Below are positions 6,780 through 7,092 of a stretch of 7,092 nt of DNA, piece by piece. The notes beneath the pieces were generated by a model, which saw only the letters and a program-made list of their open reading frames with translations, was not told the origin of the DNA and searched no databases. The position numbers and the translations under genes were made by a program. How positions within the stretch are numbered: the stretch's first letter is position 1; every line of letters begins with the position of its first letter. This DNA comes from Hyphomicrobiales bacterium (GTDB taxonomy: Bacteria; Pseudomonadota; Alphaproteobacteria; Rhizobiales; CAYWUX01), in the NCBI GenBank assembly GCA_028279265.1, contig JANQOC010000700.1:1-7092 (forward strand), read 5' to 3'.

Positions 6780-6938
6780 CTAGGGTTTTTTCGGTGTTTC
6801 GTATTCCACGACCTTGTGGAATGGTTCCCAGACAGTCTCATAACCGACAAATCCCTTGTCAGTTGGCTTCATTTGCCGCGTCTCGAAATAACGCGACTTT
6901 CCGTCAGGAACGTGTACTGGTTTTTTTGCCTCACTCAT
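6780..6938 (-). CDS. 52-aa unknown soluble protein, first gene of the apr operon
   Basis: This small ORF precedes aprM in the same direction. I chose the ATG at 6938, preceded 6 nt upstream by GGGA, giving 52 residues beginning MSEAKKPVHV. In-frame alternatives at 6959 (ATG) and 6962 (TTG) would add 7 or 8 residues but would leave almost no leader from the promoter proposed at 6974-7003. The protein has no cysteine, membrane segment or signal peptide. It is rich in Lys and Pro, with aromatic residues in its middle and end (RYFETRQ, GYETVWEPFHKVVEYE), suggesting a short beta-rich or extended binding peptide. I do not recognise a family. Its place between the promoter and aprM, with no other gene present, suggests a true operon member, possibly a small accessory of the Apr complex. 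Confidence 0.62.
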   Translation of the reverse strand: MSEAKKPVHVPDGKSRYFETRQMKPTDKGFVGYETVWEPFHKVVEYETPKKP

Positions 6939-6973
6939 GGGAAATCCCGATTTGTTCATCAATAGTGCCTAAA

Positions 6974-7003
6974 ATCATACACTTAAACCTGATCACGAAA
7001 CAA
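6974..7003 (-). promoter_or_regulatory. candidate sigma-70 promoter of the apr-sat operon
   Basis: TATGAT (6974-6979; 5 of 6) on the minus strand is preceded after 18 bp by TTGTTT (6998-7003; 3 of 6). The predicted start near 6967 gives a leader of about 29 nt to the ATG at 6938. The weak -35 would suit a promoter that needs an activator, and the palindrome at 7004-7015 abuts it. This is a by-eye match only. Confidence 0.45.
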
Positions 7004-7015
7004 GGAACTTGTTCC
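7004..7015. repeat. perfect inverted repeat GGAAC-TT-GTTCC, operator candidate
   Basis: A perfect 5-2-5 palindrome lies next to the proposed -35 of the apr operon, centred about 42 bp before its predicted start. It is in the divergent region shared with the LysR-type gene and could bind that regulator or another dimeric factor. Confidence 0.4.
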
Positions 7016-7020
7016 AATTA

Positions 7021-7044
7021 ATTGATTATATCTCTATAATTAAT
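7021..7044. repeat. AT-rich inverted repeat, LysR recognition-site candidate
   Basis: ATTGATTAT (7021-7029) and ATAATTAAT (7036-7044) are inverted copies with one mismatch, separated by 6 nt. The centre is about 65 bp before the predicted apr operon start, the usual place for the recognition site of a LysR-type activator. The repeat also covers a TATAAT (7035-7040) that could be the -10 of the divergent plus-strand gene, so binding there could give autorepression. Confidence 0.42.
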
Positions 7045-7066
7045 CGATTTTATTGATGAGTCGATC

Positions 7067-7092
7067 ATGACATTGGATCAGTTGAAAATATT
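7067..7092 (+). CDS. LysR-type transcriptional regulator, N-terminus only (truncated by window)
   Basis: Only eight complete codons are present, reading MTLDQLKI, with TT beginning a probable Phe. This opening is the very common start of LysR-type regulators, where the first helix of the DNA-binding domain begins M-x-L-x-Q-L-x-x-F. The gene is divergent from the apr-sat operon with about 130 bp between the two start codons, the standard arrangement of a LysR regulator and its target. The ribosome binding site is weak (GATGAG). The identification rests on these few residues and the context. Confidence 0.6.

Noticed and set aside
6659..6850. Minus-strand 63-residue frame overlapping the 52-aa gene and the gap
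   Set aside because: It is in another frame, crosses the hairpin, has no ribosome binding site and lacks protein-like composition.
1..7092. Transposons, CRISPR arrays, integrase sites or phage genes
   Set aside because: No transposase motifs, direct repeat arrays or terminal inverted repeats were seen; the window is an ordinary chromosomal metabolic operon plus small genes.

Overview
The window carries a dissimilatory APS reductase / ATP sulfurylase locus. Its gene content is that of a sulfur-oxidising proteobacterium: aprM, aprB, aprA and sat all lie on the minus strand in one compact block. AprM instead of a qmo cluster, and a Sat of about 394 residues, match the oxidative arrangement known from purple and other sulfur-oxidising Proteobacteria. 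The taxon cannot be fixed from sequence alone. Base composition is close to 50% GC in the operon and more AT-rich at both edges.

Layout from right to left, in the direction of operon transcription. At 7067 a LysR-type regulator starts on the plus strand and runs off the window. A roughly 130-bp divergent intergenic region holds a plausible operon promoter and two inverted repeats. The minus-strand series follows: a 52-residue unknown soluble protein (6780-6938), a 130-bp gap with a hairpin, aprM (5809-6648), aprB (5282-5761), aprA (3396-5282), a 120-residue unknown protein that may have an NTF2-like fold (3037-3399), a SlyD/FKBP-like protein without the metal-binding tail (2512-3033), sat (1263-2447), and a class III cyclic-nucleotide-phosphodiesterase-like metallophosphoesterase (490-1257). 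From aprB to the SlyD-like gene the spacing is 3 nt or less, with a 1-nt and a 4-nt overlap, so translation is probably coupled.

The expected biochemistry is this. AprBA oxidises sulfite with AMP to APS, passing two electrons through the AprB iron-sulfur clusters to the membrane protein AprM and on to the quinone pool. Sat converts APS and pyrophosphate to ATP and sulfate. The two unknown/chaperone-like genes between aprA and sat, and the small gene ahead of aprM, are the least explained parts and are candidates for assembly or electron-transfer accessories.

The left 489 bp is a different unit. It contains a 55-residue minus-strand gene (80-247) with a strong ribosome binding site and a textbook leucine-zipper heptad pattern. 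It also has a perfect 9-bp hairpin followed by T6 that points the wrong way for the minus-strand genes, and possibly the last codons of a plus-strand gene entering from the left. I see no mobile element, CRISPR array, tRNA or rRNA.
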